The notes beneath the pieces are model-generated. The model was not told the DNA's origin. It saw nothing but the letters and a program-made list of their open reading frames with translations, and did no database searches. The position numbers and the translations under genes are program-made. From assembly GCA_920105625.2 (NCBI GenBank), contig OV050031.1, positions 69,449,995 through 69,513,994 on the forward strand: 64,000 bases of DNA. The letters are read 5' to 3'. The stretch comes from Clusia tigrina (lineage: Eukaryota > Arthropoda > Insecta > Diptera > Clusiidae). Below are positions 40,061-53,310 of this stretch, piece by piece. Numbering within the stretch: position 1 is the stretch's first letter; each line of letters begins with the position of its first letter.

Positions 40061-42415
40061 CTGAAAGAGGCTGCGACGCCGGCTGAGACGCCGTCTGAGG
40101 CAGAGAAGTGTAGATATTGGCATAGAGAAGGCAGCAAACCCCCCCCCCCCCAATCGACAGCGGCAGCGACTGAGACGCCTACATAGACGCCGACAATGGC
40201 TGCGATGCCGACTGAGACGCCGACTGAGGCAGATAGGGGTAGATATAGGCATAGAGAAGGCATCATACCCCCCAATCGACAGCGGCAGCGACTGAGACGC
40301 ATTCAGAGACGCTGAAAGAGGCTGCGACGCCGGCTGAGACGCGGACTGAGGCAGAGAAGTGTAGATATTGGCATAGAGAAGGCAGCAAACCCCCCCCCCC
40401 AATCGACAGCGGCAGAGACTGAGACGCCTACATAGACGCCGACAATGGCTGCGACGCCGACTGAGACGCCGACTGAGGCAGAGAAGGGTAGATATTGGCA
40501 TAGAGAAGGCAGCAGACCCCCCCAATCGACAGCGGCAGCGACTGAGACGCATTCAGAGAGGCTGACAGAAGCTGCGACGCTGACAGAGACGCCGACTGAG
40601 GCAGATAAGGGTAGACATAGGCATAGAGAAGGCAGCATACCCCCCAATCGACAGCTGCAGCGACAGAGACACCTACAGAGACGCTGACAGAGGCTGCGAA
40701 GCCGAGTGTGGCGCCGACTGAAGCAGATAGAGGTAGATATAGGCATAGAGAATGCAGCAGACCCCCCAATCGACAGCGGCAGCTACTGAGACGCCTACAG
40801 AGACGCTGACAGAGGCTGCGACGCCGACTGAGGCAGATAGGTGTAGATATTGGCATAGAGAAGGCAGCAGACCCTCCCAATCAACAGCTGCAGCGACTGG
40901 GACGCCTACAGAGACGCTGACAGAGGCTGCGAAGCCGAGTGTGGCGCCGACTGAAGCAGATAGAGGTAGATATAGGCATAGAGAATGCAGCAGACCCCCC
41001 AATCGACAGCGGCAGCGACTGAGACGCCTGCAGAGACGCTGACAGAGGCTGCGACGCCGACAGAGGCTGCGACGCCGACTGAGACGCCGACTGAGACGCC
41101 GACTGAGACGCCGACTCAGGAAGAGAGGGGTAGATATAGGCATACAGAAGGCAGCAAACCCCCCCAATCGACAGCGGCAGCGACTGAGACGCCTACATAG
41201 ACGCCGACAATGGCTGCGATGCCGACTGAGACGCCGACTGAGGCAGATAGGGGTAGATATAGGCATAGAGAAGGCATCAGACCCCCTAATCGACAGCGGC
41301 AGCGACTGAGACGCCTACATAGACGCCGACAATGGCTGCGATGCCGACTGAGACGCCGACTCAGGCAGAGAGGGGAAGACATAGGCATAGAGAAGGCATC
41401 AGACCCCCTAATCGACAGCGGCAGCGACTGCGATGCCTACAGAGACGCTGACAAGAGGCTGCGACGCCGACTGAGACGCCGTCTGAGGCAGATAGGGGTA
41501 GATATAGGCATAGAGAAGGCAGCAGACCCCCCAATCGACAGCGGCAGCGACTGAGACGCCTGCAGATACGCTGACAGAGGCTGCGACGCCGACAGAGGCT
41601 GCGACGCCGACTGAGACGCCGACTGAGACGCCGACTCAGGAAGAGAGGGGTAGACATAGGCATAGAGAAGGCAGCAGACACCCCAATCGACAGCGGCAAC
41701 AAATGAGACGCCTGCAGAGACGCTGATAGAGGCTGGGACGCCGACTGAGATGCCGACTGAGGCAGGTAGGGGTAGATATAGGCATACAGAAGGCAGCAAA
41801 CTCCCCCCAATCGACAGCGGCAGCGACTGAGACGCCTACATAGACGCCGACAATGGCTGCGATGCCGACTGAGACGCCGACTGAGGCAGAGAGGGGTAGA
41901 TATAGGCATAGAGAAGGCATCAGACCCCCCCAATCGACAGCGGCAGCGACTGAGACGCATTCAGAGACGCTGAGAGAGGCTGCGACGTCGACTGAGACGC
42001 CGACTGAGGCAGACAAGGGTAGATATTGGCATAGAAAAGGCAGCAAACCCCCCCAATCGACAGCGGCAACAAATGAGACGCCTGCAGAGACGCTGATAGT
42101 GGCTGGGACGCCGACTGAGATGCCGACTGAGGCAGGTAGGGGTAGATATAGGCATACAGAAAGCAGCAAATCCCCACCAATCGACAGCGGCAGCGACTGA
42201 GACGCCTACATAGACGCCGACAATGGCTGCGATGCCGACTGAGACGCCGACTGAGGCAGATAGGGGTAGATATAGGCATAGAGAAGGCATCAGACCCCCA
42301 ATCGACAGCGGCAGCGACTGAGACGCATTCAGAGACGCTGAAAGAGGCTGCGACGCCGGCTGAGACGCGGACTGAGGCAAAGAAGTGTAGATATTGGCAT
42401 AGAGAAGGCAGCAAA

Positions 42416-42433
42416 CCCCCCCCCCCCCCCCCC
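42416..42433 (+). repeat. Poly-C tract, 18 nt
   Basis: An expanded C run in a GGCAGCAAAC-type monomer. Related tracts in this neighbourhood are 13 nt (40139-40151) and 11 nt (40390-40400). Confidence 0.85.
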
Positions 42434-43571
42434 AATCGACAGCGGCAGCGACTGAGACGCCTACATAGACGCCGACAATGGCTGCGACGCCGACTGAGAC
42501 GCCGACTGAGGCAGAGAAGGGTAGATATTGGCATAGAGAAGGCAGCAGACCCCCCCAATCGAAAGCGGCAGCGACTGAGACACCTACAGAGACGCTAACA
42601 GAGGCTGCGAAGCCGACTGTGGCGCTGACTGAGGCGGATAGGGGAAGAGATTGGTTTAGAGAAGTCAGCAGACCCCCCAATAAACAGCGGCAGCGACTGA
42701 GACGCATTCAGAGAGGCTGACAGAAGCTGCAACGCCGACAGAGACGCCGACTGAGGCAGATAAGGGTAGACATAGGCATAGAGAAGGCAGCATACCCCCC
42801 AATCGACAGCTGCAGCGACAGAGACACCTACAGAGACGCTGACAGAGGCTGCGAAGCCGAGTGTGGCGCCGACTGAAGCAGATAGAGGTAGATATAGGCA
42901 TAGAGAATGCAGCAGACCCCCCAATCGACAGCGGCAGCTACTGAGACGCCTACAGAGACGCTGACAAGAGGCTGCGACGCCGACTGAGGCAGATAGGTGT
43001 AGATATTGGCATAGAGAAGGCAGCAGACCCCCCCAATCAACAGCGGCAGCGACTGGGACGCCTACAGAGACGCTGACAGAGGCTGTGAAGCCGACTAAGG
43101 CGCCGACTGAGGCAGAGAGGGGTAGACATAGGCATAGAGAAGGCAGCAGACCCCCAATCGACAGCGGCAACAACTGAGACGCCTACAGAGACGCTGACAG
43201 AGGCTGCGAAGCCGAGTGTGGCGCCGACTGAAGCAGATAGAGGTAGATATATTCATAGAGAATGCAGCAGACCCCCCAATCGACAGCGGCAGCTACTGAG
43301 ACGCCTACAGAGACGCTGACAAGAGGCTGCGACGCCGACTGAGGAATATAGGGGTAGATATAGGCATAGAGAAGGCAGCAGACCCCCAATCGACAACGGC
43401 AGCGACTGAGATGAATACAGAGACGCTGATAAGAGGCTGCGACGCCGACTTAGACGCCGACTGAGGCAGATAGGGGTAGATATAGGCATAGAGAAGGCAG
43501 CAGACCCCCCAATCGACAGCGGCAGCGACTGAGATGCCTACAGAGACGCTGACAGAGGCTGCGACGCCGAC

Positions 43572-46500
43572 AGAGGCTGCGACGCCGACAGAGGCTGCGA
43601 CGCCGACTGAGGCAGAGAGGGTTAGACATAGGCATAGACAAAGCAGCAGACAACCCAATCGACAGCGGCAACAACTGAGACGCATACAGAGACGCTGATA
43701 GAGGCTGCGACGCCGACTGAGATGCCGACTGAGGCAGGTAGGGGTAGATATAGGCATAGAGAAGGCAGCAAACCCCCCCAATCGACAGCGGCAGCAACTG
43801 AGACGCCTACATAGACGCTGACAATTGCTGCGATGCCGACTGAGACGCCGACTGAGGCAGATAGGGGTAGATATAGGCATAGTGAAGGCATCAGACCCAC
43901 CAATCGACAGCGGCAGCGACTGAGACGCATTCAGAGACGCTGAAAGAGGCTGCGACGCCGACTGAGACGCCGACTGAGGCAGAGAAGGGTAGATATTGGC
44001 ATAGAGAATGCAGCAGACCTCCCCAATCGAAAGCGGCAGCGACTGAGACACCAACAGAGACGCTGACAGAGGCTGCGAAGCCGACTGTGGCGCCGACGGA
44101 GGCAGACAGGGGAAGATATAGATTTAGAGCAGTCAGCAGACCCCCCAATCAACAGCGGCAGCGACTGAGACGCCTACAGAGACGCTGACATAGGCTGCGA
44201 CGCCTACTGAGACGCCGACTGAGGCAGATAGGGGTAGATATAGGCATAGAGAAGGCAGCAGACCCCCAATCGACAGCGGCAGCGACTGAGACGCATTCAG
44301 AGAAGCTGACAGAACCTGCGACGCTGACAAAGACGCCGACTGAGGCAGATAAGGGTAGACATAGGCATAGAGAAGGCAGCAGACCCCCTCAATCGACAGC
44401 GGCAGCGACTGAGACGCTAACAGAAATGCTGACAGAGGCTGCGACGCCGACTGAGACGCCGACTGAGGCAGATAGGGGTAGATACAGGCATAGAGAAGGC
44501 AGCAGACCACCCAATCGACAGCTGCAGCGACAGAGACACCTACAGAGACGCTGACAGAGGCTGCGACGCCGACTCAGGCAGATAGGTGTAGATATTGGCA
44601 TAGAGAAGGCAGCAGACCCCCCAATCAACAGCGGCAGCGACTGGGACGCCTACAGAGATGCTGACAGAGGCTGCGAAGGCGACTAAGACGCCGACTGAGG
44701 CAGAGAGGGGTAGACATAGGCATAGAGAAGGCAGCAGACCCCCAATCGACAGCGGCAACAACTGAGACGCCTACAGAGACGCTGACAGAGGCTGCGAAGC
44801 CGAGTGTGGCGCCGCCTGAAGCAGATAGAGGTAGATATAGGCATAGAGAATGCAGCAGACCCCCCAATCGACAGCGGCAGCTACTGAGACACCTACAGAG
44901 ACGCTGACAAGAGGCTGCGACGCCGACTGAGGAATATAGGGGTAGATATAGGCATAGAGAAGGCAGCAGACCCCCAATCGACAACGGCAGCGACTGAGAT
45001 GAATACAGAGACGCTGATAAGAGGCTGCGACGCCGACTTAGACGCCGACTGAGGCAGATAGGGGTAGATATAGGCATAGAGAAGGCAGCAGACCCCCCAA
45101 TCGACAGCGGCAGCGACTGAGATGCCTACAGAGACGCTGACAGAGGCTGCGACGCCGACTGAGGCAGAGATTGTTAGACATAGGCATAGACAAAGCAGCA
45201 GACAACCCAATCGACAGCGGCAACAACTGAGACGCATACAGAGACGCTGATAGAGGCTGCGACGCCGACTGAGATGCCGACTGAGGCAGGTAGGGGTAGA
45301 TATAGGCATAGAGAAGGCAGCAAACCCCCCCAATTGACAGCGGCAGCAACTGAGACGCCTACATAGACGCTGACATAGGCTGCGACGCCTACTGAGACGC
45401 CGACTGAGGCAGATAGGGGTAGATATAGGCATAGAGAAGGCAGCAGACCCCCAATCGACAGTGGCAGCGACTGAGACGCTTACAGAGATGCTGATAGAGG
45501 CTGCGACGCCGACTGAGACGCCGACTGAGGCAGATAGGGGTAGATATAGGCATAGTGAAGGCATCACACCCACCAATCGACAGCGGCAGCGACTGAGACG
45601 CATTCAGAGACGCTGAAAGAGGCTGCGAAGCCGACTGTGGCGCCGACGGAGGCAGACAGGGGAAGATATAGATTTAGAGAAGTCAGCAGACCCCCCAATC
45701 AACAACGGCAGCGACTGAGACGCCTACAGAGACGCTGACATAGGCTGCGACGCCTACTGAGACGCCGACTGAGGCAGATAGGGGTAGATATAGGCATAGA
45801 GAAGGCAGCAGAACCCCAATCGACAGCGGCAGCGACTGAGACGCATTCAGAGAAGCTGACAGAAGCTGCGACGCTGACAAAGACGCCGACTGAGGCAGAT
45901 AAGGGTAGACATAGGCATAGAGAAGGCAGCAGACCCCCAATCGACAGCGGCAGCGACTGAGACGCTTACAGAGATGCTGACAGAGGCTGCGACGCCGACT
46001 GAGGCAGAGAGGGGTAGATATAGGCATAGAGAATGCAGCAGACCCCCCAATCGACAGCTGCAGCGACAGAGACACCTACAGAGACGCTGACAGAGGCTGC
46101 GACGCCGACTGAGGCAGATAGGTGTAGATATTGGCATAGAGAAGGCAGCAGACCCCCCCAATCACCAGCGGCAGCGACTGGGACGCCTACAGAGACGCTG
46201 ACAGAGGCTGCGAAGCCGACAGAGGCTGCGACGCCGACAGAGGCTGCGACGCCGACTGAGGCAGAGAGGGTTAGACATAGGCATAGACAAAGCAGCAGAC
46301 AACCCAATCGACAGCGGCAACAACTGAGACGCATACAGAGACGCTGATAGAGGCTGCGACGCCGACTGAGATGCCGACTGAGGGAGGTAGGGGTAGATAT
46401 AGGCATAGAGAAGGCAGCAAACCCCCCCAATCGACAGCGGCAGCAACTGAGACGCCTACATAGACGCTGACAATTGCTGCGATGCCGACTGAGACGCCGA

Positions 46501-48989
46501 CTGAGGCAGATAGGGGTAGATATAGGCATAGTGAAGGCATCAGACCCACCAATCGACAGCGGCAGCGACTGAGACGCATTCAGAGACGCTGAAAGAGGCT
46601 GCGACGCCGAATGAGACGCCGACTGAGGCAGAGAAGGGTAGATATTGGCATAGAGAATGCAGCAGACCTCCCCAATCGAAAGCGGCAGCGACTGAGACAC
46701 CAACAGAGACGCTGACAGAGGCTGCGAAGCCGACTGTGGCGCCGACGGAGGCAGACAGGGGAAGATATAGATTTAGAGAAGTCAGCAGACCCCCCAATCA
46801 ACAGCGGCAGCGACTGAGACGCCTACAGAGACGCTGACATAGGCTGCGACGCCTACTGAGACGCCGACTGAGGCAGATAGGGGTAGATATAGGCATAGAG
46901 AAGGCAGCAGACCCCCAATCGACAGCGGCAGCGACTGAGACGCATTCAGAGAAGCTGACAGAACCTGCGACGCTGACAAAGACGCCGACTGAGGCAGATA
47001 AGGGTAGACATAGGCATAGAGAAGGCAGCAGACCTCCTCAATCGACAGCGGCAGCGACTGAGACGCTAACAGAAATGCTGACAGAGGCTGCGACGCCGAC
47101 TGAGACGCCGACTGAGGCAGATAGGGGTAGATACAGGCATAGAGAAGGCAGCAGACCACCCAATCGACAGCTGCAGCGACAGAGACACCTACAGAGACGC
47201 TGACAGAGGCTGCGACGCCGACTCAGGCAGATAGGTGTAGATATTGGCATAGAGAAGGCAGCAGACCCCCCAATCAACAGCGGCAGCGACTGGGACGCCT
47301 ACAGAGATGCTGACAGAGGCTGCGAAGGCGACTAAGACGCCGACTGAGGCAGAGAGGGGTAGACATAGGCATAGAGAAGGCAGCAGACCCCCAATCGACA
47401 GCGGCAACAACTGAGACGCCTACAGAGACGCTGACAGAGGCTGCGAAGCCGAGTGTGGCGCCGACTGAAGCAGATAGAGGTAGATATAGGCATAGAGAAT
47501 GCAGCAGACCCCCCAATCGACAGCGGAAGCTACTGAGACACCTACAGAGACGGTGACAAGAGGCTGCGACGCCGACTGAGGAATATAGGGGTAGATATAG
47601 GCATAGAGAAGGCAGCAGACCCCCAATCGACAACGGCAGCGACTGAGATGAATACAGAGACGCTGATAAGAGGCTGCGACGCCGACTTAGACGCCGACTG
47701 AGGCCGATAGGGGTAGATATAGGCATAGAGAAGGCAGCAGACCCCCCAATCGACAGCGGCAGCGACTGAGATGCCTACAGAGACGCTGACAGAGGCTGCG
47801 ACGCCGACTGAGGCAGATATTGTTAGACATAGGCATAGACAAAGCAGCAGACAACCCAATCGACAGCGGCAACAACTGAGACGCATACAGAGACGCTGAT
47901 AGAGGCTGCGACGCCGACTGAGATGCCGACTGAGGCAGGTAGGGGTAGATATAGGCATAGAGAAGGCAGCAAACCCCCCCAATCGACAGCGGCAGCAACT
48001 GAGACGCCTACATAGACGCTGACAATGGCTGCGATGCCTACTGAGACGCCGACTGAGGCAGATAGGGGTAGATATAGGCATAGAGAAGGCAGCAGACCCC
48101 CAATCGACAGCGGCAGCGACTGAGACGCATTCAGAGAAGCTGACAGAAGCTGCGACGCTGACAAAGACGCCGACTGAGGCAGATAAGGGTAGACATAGGC
48201 ATAGAGAAGGCAGCAGACCCCCAATCGACAGCGGCAGCGACTGAGACGCTTACAGAGATGCTGATAGAGGCTGCGACGCCGACTGAGACGCCGACTGAGG
48301 CAGATAGGGGTAGATATAGGCATAGTGAAGGCATCAGACCCACCAATCGACAGCGGCAGCGACTGAGACGCATTCAGAGACGCTGAAAGAGGCTGCGAAG
48401 CCGACTGTGGCGCCGACGGAGGCAGACAGGGGAAGATATAGATTTAGAGAAGTCAGCAGACCCCCCAATCAACAGCGGCAGCGACTGAGACGCCTACAGA
48501 GACGCTGACATAGGCTGCGACGCCTACTGAGACGCCGACTGAGGCAGATAGGGGTAGATATAGGCATAGAGAAGGCAGCAGAACCCCAATCGACAGCGGC
48601 AGCGACTGAGACGCATTCAGAGAAGCTGACAGAAGCTGCGACGCTGACAAAGACGCCGACTGAGGCAGATAAGGGTAGACATAGGCATAGAGAAGGCAGC
48701 AGACCCCCAATCGACAGCGGCAGCGACTGAGACGCTTACAGAGATGCTGACAGAGGCTGCGACGCCGACTGAGGCAGAGAGGGGTAGATATAGGCATAGA
48801 GAATGCAGCAGACCCCCCAATCGACAGCTGCAGCGACAGAGACACCTACAGAGACGCTGACAGAGGCTGCGACGCCGACTGAGGCAGATAGGTGTAGATA
48901 TTGGCATAGAGAAGGCAGCAGACCCCCCAATCACCAGCGGCAGCGACTGGGACGCCTACAGAGACGCTGACAGAGGCTGCGAAGCCGAC
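43572..48989 (+). repeat. Tandem duplication, 2649 and 2769 bp
   Basis: Copy 1 is 43572-46220 and copy 2 is 46221-48989. The join lies at AGCCGAC before AGAGGCTGCGACG. Matching positions are 2649 bp apart up to about 48.0 kb (for example 44148 with 46797, and 45077 with 47726). They are then 2770 bp apart because copy 2 has one extra monomer (121 bp), and 2769 after a one-base C-run difference. The copies are otherwise nearly identical. Confidence 0.92.
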
Positions 48990-50111
48990 TAAGACGCCGA
49001 CTGAGGCAGAGAGGGGTAGACATAGGCATAGAGAAGGCAGCAGACCCCCAAACGACAGCGGCAACAACTGAGACGCCTACAGAGACGCTGACAGAGGCTG
49101 CGAAGCCGAGTGTGGCGCCGACTGAAGCAGATAGAGGTAGATATAGGCATAGAGAATGCAGCAGACCACCCAATCGACAGCGGCAGCTACTGAGACGCCT
49201 ACAGAGACGCTGACAAGAGGCTGCGACGCCGACTGAGGAATATAGGGGTAGATATAGGCATAGAGAAGGCAGCAGACCCCCAATCGACAACGGCAGCGAC
49301 TGAGATGAATACAGAGACGCTGATAAGAGGCTGCGACGCCGACTGAGACGCCGACTGAGGCAGAGAAAGGTAGATATTGGCATTGAGAATGCAGCAGACC
49401 TACCCAATCGAAAGCGGCAGCGACTGAGACACCAACAGAGACGCTGACAGAGGCTGCGAAGCCGACTGAGGCAGATAGGGGTAGATATAGGCATAGAGAA
49501 GGCAGCAGACCCCCAATCGACAGCGGCAGCGACTGAGACGCATTCAGAGAAGCTGACAGAAGCTGCGACGCTGACAAAGACGCCGACTGAGGCAGATAAG
49601 GGTAGACATAGGCATAGAGAAGGCAACAGACCCCCAATCGACAGCGGCAGCGACTGAGACGCTTACAGAGATGCTGACAGAGGCTGCGACGCCGACTGAG
49701 ACGCCGACTGAGGCAGAGAGGGGTAGATATAGGCATAGAGAATGCAGCAGACCCCCCAATCGAAAGCTGCAGCGACTGAGACACCTACAGAGACGCTGAT
49801 AGGGGCTGCGACGCCGACAGGGGCTGCGACGCCGACTGAGGCAGATAGGGGTAGATATTGGCATAGAGAAGGCAGCAGACCCCCCAATCACCAGCGGCAA
49901 CGACTGAGACGCCTACAGAGACGCAGACAGAGGCTGCGAAGCCGACTAAGACGCTGACTGAGGCAGAGAGGGGTAGATATAGGCATAGAGAATGCAGCAG
50001 ATCCCCCAATCGACAGCGGCAGCTACTTAGACGCCTACAGAGACGCTGAGAGAGGCTGCGACGCCGACTGATGCGGATAGGGGCAGATGTAGGCATAGAG
50101 AAGGCAGCAGT

Positions 50112-50129
50112 CCCCCCCCCCCCCCCCCC
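50112..50129 (+). repeat. Poly-C tract, 18 nt, ending in T-CC
   Basis: An 18-C run preceded by CAGT and followed by TCCAATCG. The equivalent monomer at 54391 has 9 C before the same TCC, so nine bases of the block offset come from this run. Confidence 0.85.
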
Positions 50130-53100
50130 TCCAATCGACAGCGGCAACGACTGAGACGCCTACAGAGACGCTGACAGAGGCTGCGAAGCCGACTGAGGCA
50201 GAGAGGAGTAGATATAGGCATAGAGAAGGCAGCAGACCCCCCCATCGACAGCGGCAGCGACTTAGACGCCTACAGAGACGCTGACAGAGGCTGCGCCGCT
50301 GACAGAGGCTGCTACGCCGACAGAGGCTGCGACGCCGACTGAGGCAGAAAGGGTTAGACATAGGCATAGAGAAGGCAGCAGACAACCCAATCGACAGCGG
50401 CAACAACTGAGACGCCTACAGAGACGCTGACAGAGGCTGCGAAGCCGACTGTGACGCCGACTGAGGCGCGTAGGGGTAGATATAGGCATAGAGAAGGCAG
50501 CAGACCCACCAATTGACAGCGGCAACAACTGAGACGCCTACAGAGACGCTGACAGAGGCTGCGACACTGACAGATGCTGCGACGCCGACTGAGACGCCGG
50601 CTGAGGCAGAGAGGGGTAGATATTGGCATAGAGAAGGCAGCAGACCTCCCCAATCGAAAGCGGCAGCGACTGAGACACCAACAGAGACGCTGACAGAGGC
50701 TGCGAAGCCGACTGTGGCGCCGACTGAGGCAGACAGGGGAAGATATAGATTTAGAGAAGTCAGCAGACCCCCCAATCAACAGCGGCAGCGACTGAGAGGC
50801 CTACAGAGACGCTGACATAGGCTGCGACGCCTACTAAGACGCCGACTGAGGCAGATAGGGGTAGATATAGGCATAAAGAAGGCAGCAGACCCCCAATCGA
50901 CAGCGGCAGCGACTGAGGCGCATTCAGAGGAGCTGACAGAAGCTGCGACGCTGACAGAGACGCCGACTGAGGCAGATAAGGGTAGACATAGGCATAGAGA
51001 AGGCAGCAGACCCCCAATCGACAGCGGCAGCGACTGAGACGCTTACAGAGATGCTGACAGAGGCTACGACGCCGACTGAGACGCCGACTGAGGCAGATAG
51101 GGGTAGATACAGGCATAGAGAAGGCAGCAGACCCTCCAATCGAAAGCTGCAGCGACTGAGACACCTACAGAGACGCTGACAGGGGCTGCAACGCCGACTG
51201 AGGCAGATAGGGGTAGATATTGGCATAGAGAAGGCAGCAGACCCCCCAATCAACTGCGGCAGCGACTGAGACGCCTACAGAGACGCTGACAGAGGCTGCG
51301 AAGCCGACTAAGATGCTAACTGAGGCAGAGAGGGGTAGATATAGGCATAGAGAATGCAGCAGACCCCCAATCGACAGCGGCAGCTACTTAGACGCCTACA
51401 GAGACGCTGAGAGAGGCTGCGACGCCGACTGATGCGGATAGGGGTAGATATAGGCATAGAGAAGGCAGCAAACCCCCCCAATCGACAGCGGCAGCAACTG
51501 AGACGCCTACATAGACATTGACAATGGCTGCGATGCCTACTGAGACGCCGACTGAGGCAGATAGGGGTAGATATAGGTATAGAGAAGGCAGCAGACCCCC
51601 AATCGACAGCGGCAGCGACTGAGACGCATTCAAAGAAGCTGACAGAAGCTGCGACGCTGACAAAGACGCCGACTGAGGCAGATAAGGGTAGACATAGGCA
51701 TAGAGAAGGCAGCAGACCCCCAATCGACAGCGGCAGCGACTGAGACGCTTACAGAGATGCTGATAGAGGCTGCGACGCCGACTGAGACGCCGACTGAGGC
51801 AGATATGGGTAGATATAGGCATATTGAAGGCATCAGACCCACCAATCGACAGCGGCAGCGACTGAGACGCATTCAGAGACGCTGAAAGAGGCTGCGACGC
51901 CGACTGAGACGCCGACTGAGACGCCGACTGAGGCAGAGAAGGGTAGATATTGGCATAGAGAATGCAGCAGACCTCCCCAATCGAAAGCGGCAGCGACTGA
52001 GACACCAACAGAGACGCTGACAGAGGCTGCGAAGCCGACTGTGGCGCCGACGGAGGCAGACAGGGGAAGATATAGATTTAGAGAAGTCAGCAGACCCCCC
52101 AATCAACAGCGGCAGCGACTGAGACGCCTACAGAGACGCTGACATAGGCTGCGACGCCTACTGAGACGCCGACTGAGGCAGATAGGGGTAGATATAGGCA
52201 TAGAGAAGGCAGCAGACCCCCAATCGACAGCGGCAGCGACTGAGATGCATTCAGAGAAGCTGACAGAAGCTGCGACGCTGACAAAGACGCCGACTGAGGC
52301 AGATAAGGGTAGACATAGGCATAGAGAAGGCAGCAGACCCCCAATCGACAGCGGCAGCGACTGAGACGCTTACAGAGATGCTGACAGAGGCTGCAACGCC
52401 GACTGAGACGCCGACTGAGGCAGAGAGGGGTAGATATAGGCATAGAGAATGCAGCAGACCGCCCAATCGACAGCTGCAGCGACAGAGACACCTACAGAGA
52501 CGCTGACGGAGGCTGCGACGCCGACTGAGGCAGATAGGTGTAGACATTGGCATAGAGAAGGCAGCAGACCCCCCAATCAACAGCGGCAGCGACTGGGACG
52601 CCTACAGAGACGCTGACAGAGGCTGCGAAGCCGACTAAGACGCCGACTGAGGCAGAGAGGGGTAGACATAGGCATAGAGAAGGCAGCAGACCCCCAAACG
52701 ACAGTGGCAACAACTGAGACGCCTAGAAGAGACGCTGACAGAGGCTGCGAAGCCGAGTGTGGCGCCGACTGAAGCAGATAGAGGTAGATATAGGCATAGA
52801 GAATGCAGCAGACCACCCAATCGACAGCGGCAGCTACTGAGACGCCTACAGAGACGCTGACAAGAGGCTGCGACGCCGACTGAGGAATATAGGGGTAGAT
52901 ATAGGCATAGACAAGGCAGTAGACCCCCAATCGACAACGGCAGCGACTGAGATGAATACAGAGACGCTGATAAGAGGCTGCGACGCCGACTTAGACGCCG
53001 ACTGAGGCAGATAGGGGTAGATATAGGCATAGAGAAGGCAGCAGACCCCCCAATCGACAGCGGCAGCGACTGAGATGCCTACAGAGACGCTGACAGCGGC

Positions 53101-53295
53101 TGCGACGCCGACAGAGGCTGCGACGCCGACTGAGGCAGAGAGGGTTAGACATAGGCATAGACAAAGCAGCAGACAACCCAATCGACAGCGGCAACAACTG
53201 AGACGCATACAGAGACGCTGATAGAGGCTGCGACGCCGACTGAGATGCCGACTGAGGCAGGTAGGGGTAGATATAGGCATAGAGAAGGCAGCAAA

Positions 53296-53310
53296 CCCCC
53301 CCCCCCCCCC
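53296..53310 (+). repeat. Poly-C tract, 15 nt
   Basis: An expanded C run in a GGCAGCAAAC monomer, just before AATCGACAGCGGCAGC. Close relatives without expansion (7 C) lie near 32934 and 47972. Confidence 0.85.
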
